In this document: positions 11,902 through 21,889 of the stretch, one piece after another
Layout: each line of letters opens with the position of its first letter
Numbering within the stretch: the stretch's first letter is position 1
Assembly: GCA_949752745.1 (NCBI GenBank)
Contig: OX457026.1
Span: 49,445,673 to 49,509,672 of the forward strand
DNA length: 64,000 nt
From: Protula sp. h YS-2021
Taxonomy: Eukaryota; Annelida; Polychaeta; Sabellida; Serpulidae
Direction of reading: 5' to 3'
Made by a program: the position numbers and the translations under genes
The notes under the pieces: generated by a model
Database searches by the model: none
What the model saw: the letters and a program-made list of their open reading frames with translations, nothing else
Told to the model about the DNA's origin: nothing

Positions 11902-12485
11902 TCGTTTTGCCCATGCAACCTATTTGCACATAACTTGCAAACCTGGATAACGTAATTATACTTCGCAAAGTTTTTGACGTCATGAGGTCATAAGCCTTAT
12001 AGGATTACATGAGAGGCAATAATAAAAAATCGAGCAAAAACGAGTATCTTTGAAGTTCACCATTTATTAATAGATATGAGATGTGAACAAATGACAAGCC
12101 TAGTTCATGTGAAAGTACAGGTACCTCAACACCATCACAGTCATGTTTCGTAACAATAACTGTATATTTACGAACAACTGCTTTTTCAAAAAGCGCATTT
12201 GTACAACAATTGTTTGTTACTTTTAATACAACAACTGATGTGCTGAGTTTTAAAATATAACAAAAGATCAATCGTGCGTTTGTCAGTGAACTGTCAGTGA
12301 TTTGGCAAGTCAGACTGTACGGAAAGAAATGTGTATATGCTTGATGTCGCAAATCAAACGATATGACTGCACTATTTTTGGATTATTCGCACTTAGAGTA
12401 AGGAACTAGAGTCCTTGTTTAAAATGTGAGGTGTCATTAGTGGCTTAGCAACAATACTGAAAATTACCACGACATACCTTATTGG
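11902..12485 (-). other. Helentron 3' non-coding region
   Basis: This lies between the stop of the helicase-endonuclease frame (12486) and the 3' palindrome. A 115-codon frame at 12005-12352 resembles no known family and is not counted as a gene. A TGACGTCA site lies at 11975-11982. Confidence 0.5.
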
Positions 12486-13820
12486 CTATGATAATAAAGT
12501 TACATAAGTTGCATTGTGATAACTGTATAGCATTTGAACTACTCCATGCTGCTTGCTCTCTATGTTTCTGACATAAATGTGATCCCACAATGTCCCGCCT
12601 CGCGTTGTTGGGTGTTCTATTAATTGTTGGAAATCGTGCAGTACAGAATTTAGTTCTATCTTGTAAGCCTTCAGAATATCTTGATTTAATTCCCCAAGCA
12701 GCATAACTGATGTCGTACTGGCTGTGTCTAAAAGTATGCGCGGTTGTTCACAGAAGTAAGATAGCGGCAGCCGTGGTGGCCGGTAGACATTGAATATTGT
12801 TAATCGTGGGGCTTTTAATGCCACTGCGACACACTCCATGGCCACATGTTTAGTGTCAACTGCCAAAAAAGCCAATGATTTTTTAATGAAAAGTGCGACA
12901 ACACCTCTTCTTGACTCTCTTAGTTCATTTGGGAGATTCAGGCAGTGGGAATATTGCGTGGCGCGATTTGACCGAAAAACACAGTGAGTTGGGAGTGAAC
13001 TGTCAATGTTCTTGTGGGCATTGAGCCAAGTCTCTTGCAGAGCAATAACATCTGCATGTGGTACAAATCTGTCACTAAGGAAATTCCGGACATGAGGTAA
13101 GAAACTTACGGTGTTATGGCTTACTACAGTCAGACTGCAGTCGTTATCTTGTAGTGTAGGAGGAATTGTAATTTTCCAAACAGGTACATTTTCCTCAGGT
13201 TGCATTTGGGATAAAGCTTCGCTAACTTTGGGATCACAATATATGACATCGAATTTGAAATCGTCCTTGATTAGAAATGGTCCTTCAAGGGATGTCACGC
13301 GTCTTATAGCTACATATGCCATTCCAGCTTTAAATATATTAGCAAGTGAGACAACTACATTGTCTATAGTCATTCCTTGGACTTTGTGGATTGTTACTGC
13401 CCATACAAGCTTGAATGGGAATTGATGACGGGTTATTTGATAAGGTTTTGTTTGAATAACTTCACTGTGAAGCTTAATAACAAGAGAAGATGGTGGTGGT
13501 AGACTTTTTCTTGCCTTTTGACCAACGTGCTCGTCGTCAAACTTTACATAGACAGCCTCTGGTTGACCATGTGGCATTTGACCCGGTATGATTGCTGTGA
13601 TTGTACCAAGTACACCATTTGTTAATCCATCTTTGACATCAATGTTGTCTGAAAGCATAGCACGGCTATGTGTCCTGATGGTTAAACATGAAGCTAATGA
13701 GGCGTCGGGACAATTTAAAGGTTCTTTCCTTCTGAATGTCTTGTGAGTGTTTTGTTGAAGACAGATATCCACAGCATGCACAGTCACTAAAGGGTTGCAA
13801 TTCGCCGACATTCTTAGCAT
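12486..13820 (-). pseudogene. Helentron helicase C-terminal half fused to EEP endonuclease
   Basis: This 444-codon frame is the best preserved part of the element. Residues about 1-200 hold the PIF1-family C-terminal region, including VWAVTIHKVQGMTI and AYVAIRRVTSLEG, where the usual SR is RR. Residues about 225-444 are an endonuclease/exonuclease/phosphatase domain: SHNTVSFLPHV, DVIALQETWLN (metal-binding Glu present), then MLLGELNQDIL where families have GDFN, and SYHNATYV where they have SDH. The loss of these catalytic residues indicates decay. Its start is not a true initiator: the upstream helicase frame joins through a frameshift near 13850, where VERHNDKMLRM reads in this frame. In Helentrons helicase and endonuclease are one protein with Rep. 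Confidence 0.85.
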
Positions 13821-14203
13821 TTTATCGTTGTGGCGTTCAACTTACTTGTTGGTGGAACACAGGTGAAGGGCATTTTTAGGATACTGCACGCTGCCATGAA
13901 CAACAAGTCTGCTCGTAAGAATTTCCTTATTTCCGTATCACAGACTTTTTCTGTTTGTTTTCTGGTGCGCAGGCGATTAAGTAAATCGATAAAACGCGTG
14001 TCTTTTTTTTTTTGGTGAACAACGTCTTTCAGTTCCCAGATATGAAATAAATTCCAAAGGTCGGTTAGACTGTTTGCGCAGGTAAACAACTGCCTACTCA
14101 TTACAGGAGGAATCTGATAGAAGTCGCCGAGCGCAAGACTGCTTATATTACCGAAAAAAAGCTTTTGGAGATGAAGGTTGGATATTTTGTCAATAATCAA
14201 CAA
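13814..14203 (-). pseudogene. Helentron PIF1-type helicase, Walker B region
   Basis: Contains LIIDKISN, the Walker B box with its catalytic Glu changed to Lys (families have IIDE-IS), and FFGNISSLALGDFYQIPPV, the typical GDFxQLxPV motif. Only about 9 residues separate the two motifs, against some 25-30 usually, so an internal deletion is likely. The frame is continuous with the Walker A piece except for a TAA at 14213-14215. After TSK it shifts frame into the C-terminal half. Confidence 0.8.
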
Positions 14204-14212
14204 TTGTAAGTC

Positions 14213-14455
14213 TTAATATTCGTGTCTCAAGGTATTTGCCTGATCTTCTCCAAGCCCTTTTCCGGATGCTCTGTTGATGCAAAACGCTGAGTGTATTGTT
14301 TGGCCGTTTATGTTGAAAGCTGCTGTTCCAGTTGGTGCTACCAACAATGCAACAGGCAAGTCAGGGTTTTCACTACGCCGTGGCAATATTTTGCACACTT
14401 CTTGAAATACGCATTTTACAAGGTGTGATTTGCCAGTACCAGCTCCACCGGTAAC
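14213..14455 (-). pseudogene. Helentron PIF1-type helicase, Walker A region
   Basis: Walker A GGAGTGKS is encoded at 14426-14449, followed by HLVKCVFQEV and the motif APTGTAAFNINGQTIHSAF, diagnostic of PIF1-like helicases of Helitrons. Just upstream, another frame reads RRQQELFYFVRFWAQQ (about 14485-14540), so a one-base shift near 14455-14465 separates them. The piece ends at the in-frame TAA at 14213-14215. Confidence 0.85.
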
Positions 14456-14542
14456 AATATCCGAAAAGGTTGAGTGTCAATGCCTTGCGCTCTTTGCTGT
14501 GCCCAAAAGCGTACAAAATAAAAAAGTTCTTGCTGTCTCCGA

Positions 14543-15289
14543 TTAAGACTTAAGTTGCGTGTTCTGGGACTCTGCGGAGGCGGTGCCAATAGCATTATGA
14601 GGATTGTTTTGCAAATTTTGTCCTAAATCTGGAATGTCATTATCACTGATTACTTCACCAAAGTCTTCAAGCTGTTGCAGTGAGCGGAAATCTCTGTCAT
14701 CTTCTAACCTTTGCAGTTCACTGCCCATTCGTCTTCATGTTCTGCATGCACATTGATATTATGCCACGCTGAATCAAGCTGTGTCGAGAGTTTTTCGTAC
14801 TTGGACATATTACTCAGCACTTTCTCAAGGTTACTGCTAAAAATCTCTTTATACGTGTCAGTATCGATGCTCTTTATTTCTTGGGAACGATGAGGTAAGT
14901 AAACCCGTAACAGGTTGAAATAATAGCATTCACTGTCTTTCTCTTTGTTGAATTTGGGGTATCTTATTACAGCTTGATGTGTTCTTTTTCTGATATTGCC
15001 TAGACCACGTTGCAGACGGTAAATTTGTTTCACACCTCGTGACTGTTGTGGATGTTGGTGGGTATCTGAGTGCATTCCCATTTCAACCGTTTCAACATCT
15101 TGATCAGAGTCGTTCTGAGAGTGGTTTACACGGGAACAGGACGTAATTCTGTACCTGCTTGCAGAGTCAGCAAGGCAGATTTCGTCAAACGCATCTGTGA
15201 GAGGTCGGGCGAGGTATCTATCCACGAGACTAGTCATCCATTTTTCATCTTCCGAACAGTTCTGTAGTTCAGCCAAAGGCTTTGTTAAT
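14543..15289 (-). pseudogene. Helentron linker between Rep and helicase
   Basis: The exon begins at 15289 after an acceptor ending TTCCACAG and is in phase with the Rep exon (split codon AG|A). The first part (to 14704) includes LVDRYLARPLTDAFDEICLA, matching the Helitron 'YxxRP...cLAdF' region. The rest is acidic and low in complexity, typical of the linker. A frameshift near 14720 leads into a 61-codon frame (14543-14728) and another near 14550-14580 leads into the helicase start. Confidence 0.7.
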
Positions 15290-15500
15290 CTGTGGAATAA
15301 AAATGTATCACATTATCAGAAAATGAAAACATTTTTGAAAGAGTAGGTTAGAATTCCAATTAGTTATGTAGTTTATTTAATGACATGGGCGATCCAGAGT
15401 TATAACTGAACAGTGTGAAACCTACTTTCTGCAACAGACAATAACACATCAAGAAACCGAATACATGAAATAAGAAATTAATGATGTTGTGGTTACATAC
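15290..15500 (-). other. Helentron intron 3
   Basis: Donor CAAG|GTATGT at 15501/15500 and acceptor TTATTCCACAG ending at 15290. Joining the flanking frames gives Arg across the junction with no shift, and no open frame continues through the intron. Confidence 0.75.
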
Positions 15501-15898
15501 CTTGCGGTTTGCAGGTCACTTGGAATAAACACAACATCCCGAGTACTTTGTTTCAGTTTCATTCCAGTGGCGCGGTAAATAGCTTCCATAACACTGACCT
15601 CTCGGTTGTGAAAGTACACATTACCAAGCTTTCGCAATTGTTGAAACCGCTCAAAATGTCCATTGTCTGCTTCTTTCTGAGCTCGATTGAATACGTCGCC
15701 GAATTCGCGCTCAGCTTTCGAAACATATTTCACAAGGTATACGAGACAGCTCACCGGATCTAAAACAGGCTGAATATCCATATTTCCATTCCAAGTCAGC
15801 AAAAGTGTTTTGTTGTAAGGATTAATCCACAGCTCGTCAACGGCTCTCTTGTAATAAACTGTATTTCTTTTCAAACTGTTCTTGAGTGACCCCTGCAA
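15501..15898 (-). pseudogene. Helentron Rep domain, catalytic tyrosine region
   Basis: The peptide includes WINPYNKTLLLTWNGNMDIQ and CLVYLVKYVSKAE. The latter is the Rep two-tyrosine motif (Y-x3-Y-x2-K), with both tyrosines present (codons at 15737-15739 and 15725-15727). In HUH nucleases these form the covalent link to DNA at nicking. The exon ends at the donor at 15501. Upstream, the segment AVLAAVQASVDDLQDAEGYS (about 15900-15985) lies in another frame, so a one-base shift near 15860 is present. Confidence 0.85.
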
Positions 15899-16088
15899 TC
15901 AGTAAAGCTTCTTCCACGGTACTATATCCTTCGGCATCTTGTAAGTCATCAACTGATGCTTGTACAGCAGCTAAAACGGCCTATGCAGATTTTTTTGTGA
16001 TTTTCCGATGAAGCGCCTTTCGTAGAACCAGTTGGTTTGGCAATGAATGTGCGGCATGACGCTGGACGCGGAAAATTAAATCTACATG

Positions 16089-16406
16089 TTATCGAACCTT
16101 TTTCGCAGCTTCTTGAGTGGTTTTAATGTGCACCTGAACAACTGTCACAATTTCATGTAACAGTAGTTCCTTTACAGCGTCTGGCATGGCACAAGTAACG
16201 TATGTGTCAATATAATGCATTAATTCCGTGTTTGTAGCACCATTTTGGAATTCAGGAGCATCGGTGCACCAGAATAAAGCCTGAATATGGGGCCAGCCTC
16301 GACTTTGGAATTCTGTGCGCAGGAAATAATCGCCTTCTTTACCTATCGGGTTCAGAGGCGATTTTATAACATGGTTTATGAAGACTTGTAGACGGTGTTC
16401 AAACAT
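16089..16406 (-). pseudogene. Helentron Rep domain, HUH motif region
   Basis: Contains YFLRTEFQSRGWPHIQALFW, the conserved EFQ-RG-PH-H block. The second metal-binding His of the HUH motif is Gln here (PHIQ, 16281-16289). Upstream the frame continues through TAG at 16455-16457 into the N-terminal domain. Downstream a shift in an A5 run (plus-strand T5 near 16099-16103) moves to the frame reading CRFNFPRPAS, the usual next conserved motif. Both the His loss and the shift would abolish nuclease activity. Confidence 0.85.
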
Positions 16407-16454
16407 GCGACACGCTGTTACAGGATTCGATTTAATAATTTGACAATGCGTTGA

Positions 16455-17269
16455 CTAGTCAATATTTGAAGGTACTTTCCTTTTCTGGTGACCACAAATT
16501 GCTGTCAAAATTTCTGGCCATCGTCTATCAGCGGCTGAAAAACTACAAAACCAGGTGGGTGTGCCAAGCTGTCGTACCATGGCATACAAGTCTCGAAGTT
16601 TCTTTTCCCAAAATGCTGGGGTCCCTCGTACTGCTTTAAAGATTCGGTAACCTTCATCTGCTTTAATAAGATTTCTTCGCTTTTCTGAGTCAACCAACAT
16701 GCCAGCTATTATTCGTCTACCATCGCTTGTAACTGCAGAGGCTTTACTGAGACCAACGGAAATTGAACTGGACACTTGTTTCAGCTCGCTGACATACTGA
16801 GAGCATAATATATACTATGGGTCGCTTGCGAAACGACTGTCAGCGCTGAACAAACGTACATTTATGTAGCGAACAAGATGTAATTTGGTGTTGCGATGTT
16901 CGTCATATCCATTTTTGCCATCCGGAAAAAGGTAAGGAAACGTTTTTGTTTCCATACTGAAAACACTGCACGGCCGCTTTCCGTCTGCTGGTGCAACACA
17001 GATAAGTTGTTGTTCTGGATCTGGTGCTACATTCTCAGGTTGAAGACAAGACACCATTGGGCAGGACGTCTCATGTATGTCAGACAATAGGTCCTTTGCT
17101 GTCGATTTCTGTGTAGAAGTTTGTACATTGTATTTGGATGAATAATGTAATCCAGAATGGCTATGTTCATATTGGGAATTGTTCTGTGGCTCTGTTGTTT
17201 CAGCCGCATGAAGAAAAATGGAAGCCTTGTCTTGATCCGAAGATTGAAAGTTGGTTGTCAAAGAAATAG
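16455..17269 (-). pseudogene. Helitron-like N-terminal domain exon
   Basis: The exon starts at 17269 after an acceptor ending TATTGCAG, in phase with the preceding exon (G|CT = Ala). It contains PYLFPDGKNGYDEHRNTKL and YINVRLFSADSRFASDP, then a TAG at 16815-16817 in place of the usual Gln (SDP-Q-Y), then YILCSQYVSEL and GTPTWFCSFSAADRRWPEI, all characteristic of the Helitron_like_N region that precedes Rep. Only single nonsense changes (16815 and 16455) interrupt an otherwise continuous frame, which suggests relatively recent inactivation of this part. Confidence 0.85.
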
Positions 17270-17539
17270 CTGCAATAGAGATGGAAATTTTGCAGGAGAA
17301 CAAGCATTTTACAAACATTTAAACCCCTGAAGTATGAAGCATTGTATCGTATTGTTCTTTAGATCCCTTTCAACTACTATGGTCATATCGGGATCCCTCT
17401 GTCACATTATACTGAAATCAATAGCTCGTGTAGTTCGAATCTGCCCAAAGTAATCAAAAATAATCTCAGAATCTCGACTTTTCACGCAGTGAAGAATTAT
17501 CATGAATAACATAAATACAAAATTAAAACACTTGATTAC
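17270..17539 (-). other. Helentron intron 2 carrying a SINE/LINE tail
   Basis: Donor TTCAG|GTAATC at 17540/17539 and acceptor at 17270. Phase is preserved across it. The intron contains a 79 bp retroposon tail at 17341-17419, annotated separately. Confidence 0.75.
17341..17419 (-). mobile_element. 5'-truncated retroposon tail inside Helentron intron
   Basis: Matches the 3' tail of the SINE at 61231-61309 over about 79 bp with only a few substitutions (shared GTTCTTTAGATCCCTTTCAA and TCATATCGGGATCCC). It ends in the same ATTGTAT-type repeat. It could derive from the SINE or from the LINE with the same tail. Confidence 0.75.
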
Positions 17540-18317
17540 CTGAATAATGAGGGTTATGAGTCTTCAAATAGTCTAAAGCAGTCAGTATATTCTGAGCCAC
17601 TTGCTGAAAAAGGTGATGGCCTTTATATTCCATTTTTCCCTTTAATTTCACTTTGACTAAAGTGTGGTCGCTGATTGGTCTAGGGAGTGTCTCTGTTGCT
17701 TCTACGACATCTGATGGAGCGCAACTAACAGGGCCATGGATTCCTTAGTGCAATGTTTTCGGTAAAGTAAAAATTTTCATGAAAGGTATTACTGGTGATA
17801 TGGGATGCCTTTCTAATTGATTTAAAACACTCAAACAATCGGGAAATACAGAAGGCATCAAGGAATTAGCCATCGCTTGAGAAGGCATGGAACCACCTCG
17901 AATATGCCTATGGCATGTGAAACAGTCCCAACGGGCACATTTTTCACAATCAGTTGAGCATTTTTCTTGGTTAACATGAAAGTCAGCTGCATGAAGACAG
18001 TTGTGTAACATGCCTTTGTTTTGATATGTTTGCTCTCGAAACTGCTGTACTTGTTTTCTAAAAAGTGCTCTGTTGCAAATACAACAAACACAGCTTGGAA
18101 GTTCATAAAATTCTTTAAAATTTGCGACAACATAAGGAAGCTGAGAAAGTCTTCGCCTTTGTTGCTGTTCTGCTCGTGCTTTGTGATTCCAATCAGTAAT
18201 GCGTTCAAGTCGTCTATAGTGTGTGACGTTATAATTTGCACCATTTCCTGCTGGGCATGTCTCTTCCGTACATGCAATATTTTTTCGAAACGTTTCCATT
18301 CTTTTTCTGTTGCGCAT
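17540..18317 (-). pseudogene. Helentron Cys/His-rich domain (DUF6570-like)
   Basis: The 190-codon frame contains CVCCICNRALF, a CSTDCEKCARWDCFTCHRHI cluster with several Cys/His pairs suited to zinc binding, then SQAMANSLMP and NQLERHPISPVIPFMKIFTL. The last part matches the 'LxxLExxLISxxxPFMKI' block of the domain that precedes the N-terminal domain in many Helitrons. An in-frame TAA at 17745-17747 interrupts it; beyond this the same frame continues GIHGPVSCAPSDVVEATETL up to the donor at 17540, so this is a single nonsense change. Upstream the frame runs into basic repeat sequence. Confidence 0.8.
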
Positions 18318-18504
18318 ACGCTCTTTGTTTGGTATATCACGTTCTTATTTCGACGAAGATTCATTGCGCTTTTGTTTTGTAAATTTTCTTTAGTACGAAA
18401 TTGTTTTGTTCTTCGCAGATCCCTGAGGACTTGTTTTTGGCATTTTCAAATGTTTGAAAATCTGGGTTTTTACGTTTCAGTTTCATGATCTGTTTATTTC
18501 TTAA

Positions 18505-19311
18505 TCTCTCTCTCTTTTCGGTAACATTCATTTTGCTGGTTTATTTGAATCCGAATCCTAGTTTTCATTCTATCTATGTGGTAGTAAGCAGCAAACTGGC
18601 GTTTTAGTTTCATAGCTTCTTTGTTACTTGCTCTTTCGTTAGCGCGGAACGTTCTATCGCTCTGACGTTTGATTTGTTTACTTTTTTCTATTTTTCATTC
18701 TCTCTTTGTTCTTATAAGGACGGAACTGGCGTTTTACTTTCATAGCTTCTTTATTGTTTGTTCTTTCTCTAACCCGAAACGCTGCATTGCATTTCCGTCT
18801 GATTTCCATGCTTGTCCTATTTTTTCTCCTTTCTTTGTCCTTATAAGCAGCAAACTGGCGTTTACATTTCATATCCTCTTTGTTACTTGCTCTCTCTTCG
18901 GCGTGATACCGGAGTGACTTTCGCTTGTCATCCATAGAGATTTTGTTTTTTGCCCTCTCCTTGTTGCGATACATTTGCGATTGCCGGTTTAGTCTCATAG
19001 TTTCCTTATATTTTGCCATCTCCTTCTGGTGATATGAAATGGATTTCCGGATTAATCTCATTGACGTTTTGTTAGCGGCGTTCTAAACGATTTAAACGAT
19101 TTAAACGATAGGAATCGTCTTTGCGTTGTTTTCTCTTATGCTCTACGTTGTTTAAGCACTGCTCTTCCCAGAATGTTTTTGATTCTCGTTTCCTTCGCTT
19201 AGCACTTTTATCTTTCTCCTTTTCCTTAATGCGGAATGATTTATTTTGGCGTTTAATGAGTGCTTGGTATTCCTGGAGTTTGCATGCCGTCGCCTTTCTT
19301 GCCCTCCGCAT
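18505..19311 (-). pseudogene. Helentron basic repeat region
   Basis: Three frames joined by shifts near 19085 and 18670 encode about ten repeats of 22-25 residues. The pattern is roughly RxKERxKNKxxMxxKRQ, for example RNKERAKNKISMDDKRK and FRVRERTNNKEAMKVKRQ. Similar Arg/Lys-rich repeats occur at the N-terminus of Helitron proteins in invertebrates, where they may bind DNA or target the nucleus. An ATG at 19309-19311 could start this protein, separate from the protease gene upstream. Confidence 0.65.
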
Positions 19312-19332
19312 TATTTCTCTTCGCTGAAGTTT

Positions 19333-19570
19333 TCATTGATTGACATTTTTAACATTGGCTAATTTGTTTTGAGGTTGCAAATTGAAACCTCTTGCTGAAT
19401 TCACGCTTGTTGTGAAGTACTTAGCAAACAGCGTGTCGCCTTTATTGTGTACATCAAGAATTGGAATGGTGTAATATTTTCTGATTCCAGGCATGAATAC
19501 AGGTGTTGTCGCATTCTTGATTGATCCAGTTAAAAGGTGGAAGGATCCGAGCCCTGAAGCAAAAGGAATG
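19333..19570 (-). pseudogene. Frame-shifted tail of the Ulp1-like protease
   Basis: Immediately past the protease stop the next frame is open, reading LLTGSIKNATTPVFMPGIRK and ending VKNVNQ with TGA at 19333-19335. It may be the true C-terminus, reached through a one-base shift near 19540-19565, or a chance frame. It lies just before the ATG of the basic-repeat region. Confidence 0.4.
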
Positions 19571-20088
19571 CATTTGCTGCATCAAATACTCCACAATCAT
19601 TAGATGATCCTTGAAATTGTGCAATTACATGATCCATGCATGACAGAGGATTTTCGCTATGGTCTAAACACGTGTAAAGAGCCTTCAACTGCGGGAAGAG
19701 CTGACTGACTCTGTCCTCGAGAGGCAGAGAATCATAGATGACAATCTTCCTTTGTCTGTGGTGAGAAACGACATAATGTCCAGATACAGAGTGTATTTGA
19801 ACCGACGTTGTGTGACTGTGCACTTGCTTTTCGCCAAGACTCTGTTTAGTAATGATAGAGTAATAAAGATGGGACGGTGGTACTAAACCAGTCAGCAACG
19901 CAAATTTATGTAATGTTGTTATGGCGATATCACCTGATAAAACATCTTCGGGCTTAAAATGGTGTAACAAAACTGAGTCATCATAATTCCATTTGGTTTC
20001 AGTGTTGCAACTTTGCAAATATGGAGTTTTTGTTGTTGGCACGTTCGGCGACAATGCTGGATGTCCATCGGGAGCGTACATCGACTTC
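19530..20088 (-). pseudogene. Ulp1/C48-like cysteine protease of the Helentron
   Basis: The exon starts at 20088 after an acceptor ending TTATTTGTAG. Counting from the first in-frame Met (20081), the catalytic set of the Ulp1/SENP (C48) family is visible: His102 in SVSGHYVVSH, Asp117 in IVIYDSLP, Gln157 and Cys163 in QFQGSSNDCGVFDAANAF. This domain removes ubiquitin-like modifiers in its cellular relatives. Helentrons are better known for OTU-type proteases, so a Ulp1-type enzyme is notable. All catalytic positions are intact although the rest of the element is broken. The frame ends at TAA at 19530-19532, soon after the Cys motif. Confidence 0.8.
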
Positions 20089-20351
20089 CTACAAATAAAA
20101 AAAAAGACTGCATGTTATTAAGAGCTCGTTTGAATATACTGGGCTTTCAGGAAAATAGGAACATTATTAAAGCCAGACAAAGACAATGTGAAATTGTGAA
20201 ACGCACAAAACCACAGGAGCTCTACGCACCAATTGGAAGACGCTGCCTAAATACCGCATATGGCGTACAACCATAACTAAAAGAAAACACAAAGCTTATT
20301 TTGTTGAAAAAAAGCATTGGTACTGAACAAGCAACAAATAATAATATTTAC
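20089..20351 (-). other. Helentron intron 1
   Basis: Donor ACATC|GTAAAT at 20352/20351 and acceptor TTTGTAG ending at 20089. Joining gives TC|G = Ser and keeps the protease frame open. Confidence 0.65.
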
Positions 20352-20428
20352 GATGTTTTTCTTGATTCTCGCATATGATGGCGATTTTCAGCTCGTCTCT
20401 GAGATTCACTTTTTTGCTTTCGCCGCAT
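20352..20428 (-). CDS. Candidate first coding exon of the Helentron
   Basis: ATG at 20426-20428 opens 25 codons plus two bases, beginning MRRKQKSESQRRAENRHH, strongly basic like the repeat region downstream. It ends at a GTAAAT donor and joins the protease exon in phase. It is too short to be found as an ORF. The open phase-consistent junction supports it; no upstream promoter was recognised. Confidence 0.55.
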
Positions 20429-20539
20429 TTTAAGTGTTAACATATAACGAGTCAACTACCATCCATCGCCGAATCCTGAAGTCAAAAGTAAGATATTGGT
20501 TTTAACGATTACTGAACGATGCCTCAATGTTTGAACTTA

Positions 20540-21889
20540 AAACAAAGGCCATAGAAGTGAACAGCCGTGGTGGTGGGTGTTGCTGGAAAGAGGTGGCGGA
20601 GTTGGGTGGATGGTTATGGTGGTTGGTCATGGTGGCGATAGGTACTTGGTGCTGTTGTGAGTGGGTGGTGGTAGTGAACTTCTGTTGGTGGTTGACGGTG
20701 GTAGTGCCATGGTGTTGGAAGTGGCGTGGTGGAGTGGTCGTGGCAGCAGATGATGTGTGTTGTGGTCTTCGGTGGTAGGTATGGCGGTGTATTGGTGTTG
20801 GTCGATGGTGCTAGTGGCCGGTGGTCAATACTGTTGTTGGTGGGTGGTGGCTGTGTAATGGAGTTTGGTGATGGGAGGGTAAAGGATGTGGAGATACGTT
20901 GTGGGGCAGAACGCGGTGCTTGTTTGAGTCAGTGGATTGTGACCGTTCGATTATGCGTCGGTGGGATTCTGGGGATAGACGGTGGTGCTGGGAGATGATT
21001 GTGGGAGATGTGAGGGTCGGAGTGTTGGTATTTTGCGCGTGCCTGGGGGTGGTTGCGGATGACTAGTGCTAGACATGTGTAGTTTAAGGGGCTTGGTGGT
21101 GATGCCGTATGTATGGCTGGTGGCGATGGTGGGCGATGGCGACGGCGGCCATTGGTAGGTGTAAGTGATGGATGGGTGGTGTTAATGATTGGTGGTTTTT
21201 GGTGATGGGTATTGATGGTGTTTGTGAACAGCGGTGGCGCAATGGTATTAGTGGGCGGTAGCGGATGAAAATGGGTGGTGTTTGGCGGTGATGGTGCTTA
21301 CTGATGGGTGGTGCTGGAGATGCATGGTGGTAGTGAGTTGATGGCGATAGCGGTTATTTGTGGCTGGTGACGATGGTGGGTGATGGACATGGTCGCGGCC
21401 ATGGTGGTCTTCGGTGATTAGTATTGGTAATGGTGTTTGTACCGGTTGGTGGTGTTGGTCGTGTAATGGTTTTGGTATTCGGGGGTTGGTGAAAATGTGG
21501 CAATGGTTGTTAGAGGTCGGTGGTTGTGATGGTGGATGTCGATGGGAGGTGATAGTTATGGTGGCGGCGGTGGAGATGGGTGAGTGTTGGTGATGGATGG
21601 TTGATGTTAGTGCTGGTGGGTGGTAGTCGTAGCTGATCGGTATTGATGATGGTGTTTGTGGGGGTGTTGGTAGTGGTGGTGCACTGATGCTAACGGTCAT
21701 TGCAGGGTGATGTGAGGGAGGTGGATATTGCTAGTAGTGACGATGGCTGGCCATAGCGGATGAGTGATCGGAGTTAGAAGGTGTTGTTGGATAGGTACTG
21801 TTAGTTGTAGTGGGTGGTTTTTGGTGTAATGAATGTGGTGAGAGGTGACATGTGCAGATATATTTCTGTCGGTGATGATGGTGTTGATG
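20540..21889. repeat. Irregular GGT-rich low-complexity region
   Basis: The plus strand is dominated by GGTGGT, GATGGT and GTGGTGG triplets with almost no C. No stable period is visible. It leads without a break into the regular 660 bp array and probably represents decayed early units. Translated frames (Trp/Val/Gly-rich on plus, His/Pro/Thr-rich on minus) reflect composition, not genes. Confidence 0.7.

Larger units (their letters stand above)
11887..20500 (-). mobile_element. Helentron-type rolling-circle transposon, decayed
   Basis: Minus-strand order: short basic first exon, Ulp1-like cysteine protease, basic 25-residue repeats, Cys/His-rich domain, Helitron N-terminal and HUH Rep domain, PIF1-family helicase and a C-terminal endonuclease/exonuclease/phosphatase (EEP) domain. 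Rep plus helicase plus EEP defines Helentrons (Helitron2 group) within the Helitron superfamily. Introns at 20089-20351, 17270-17539 and 15290-15500 have consensus splice sites and matching phases, so the reading is robust. At least nine frameshifts or stops make it inactive. The left (3') boundary is placed where E homology stops, at a 14-base palindrome GTCAGACGTCTGAC (11888-11901); the right (5') boundary is only approximate. Confidence 0.85.

Noticed and set aside
12005..12352. 115-codon minus-strand frame in the Helentron 3' region
   Set aside because: No recognisable motif; it lies after the endonuclease stop where Helentrons are non-coding.
20527..20998. Trp/Val/Gly-rich plus-strand frames
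   Set aside because: Low-complexity GGT/TGG repeats produce them; no start context or domain.
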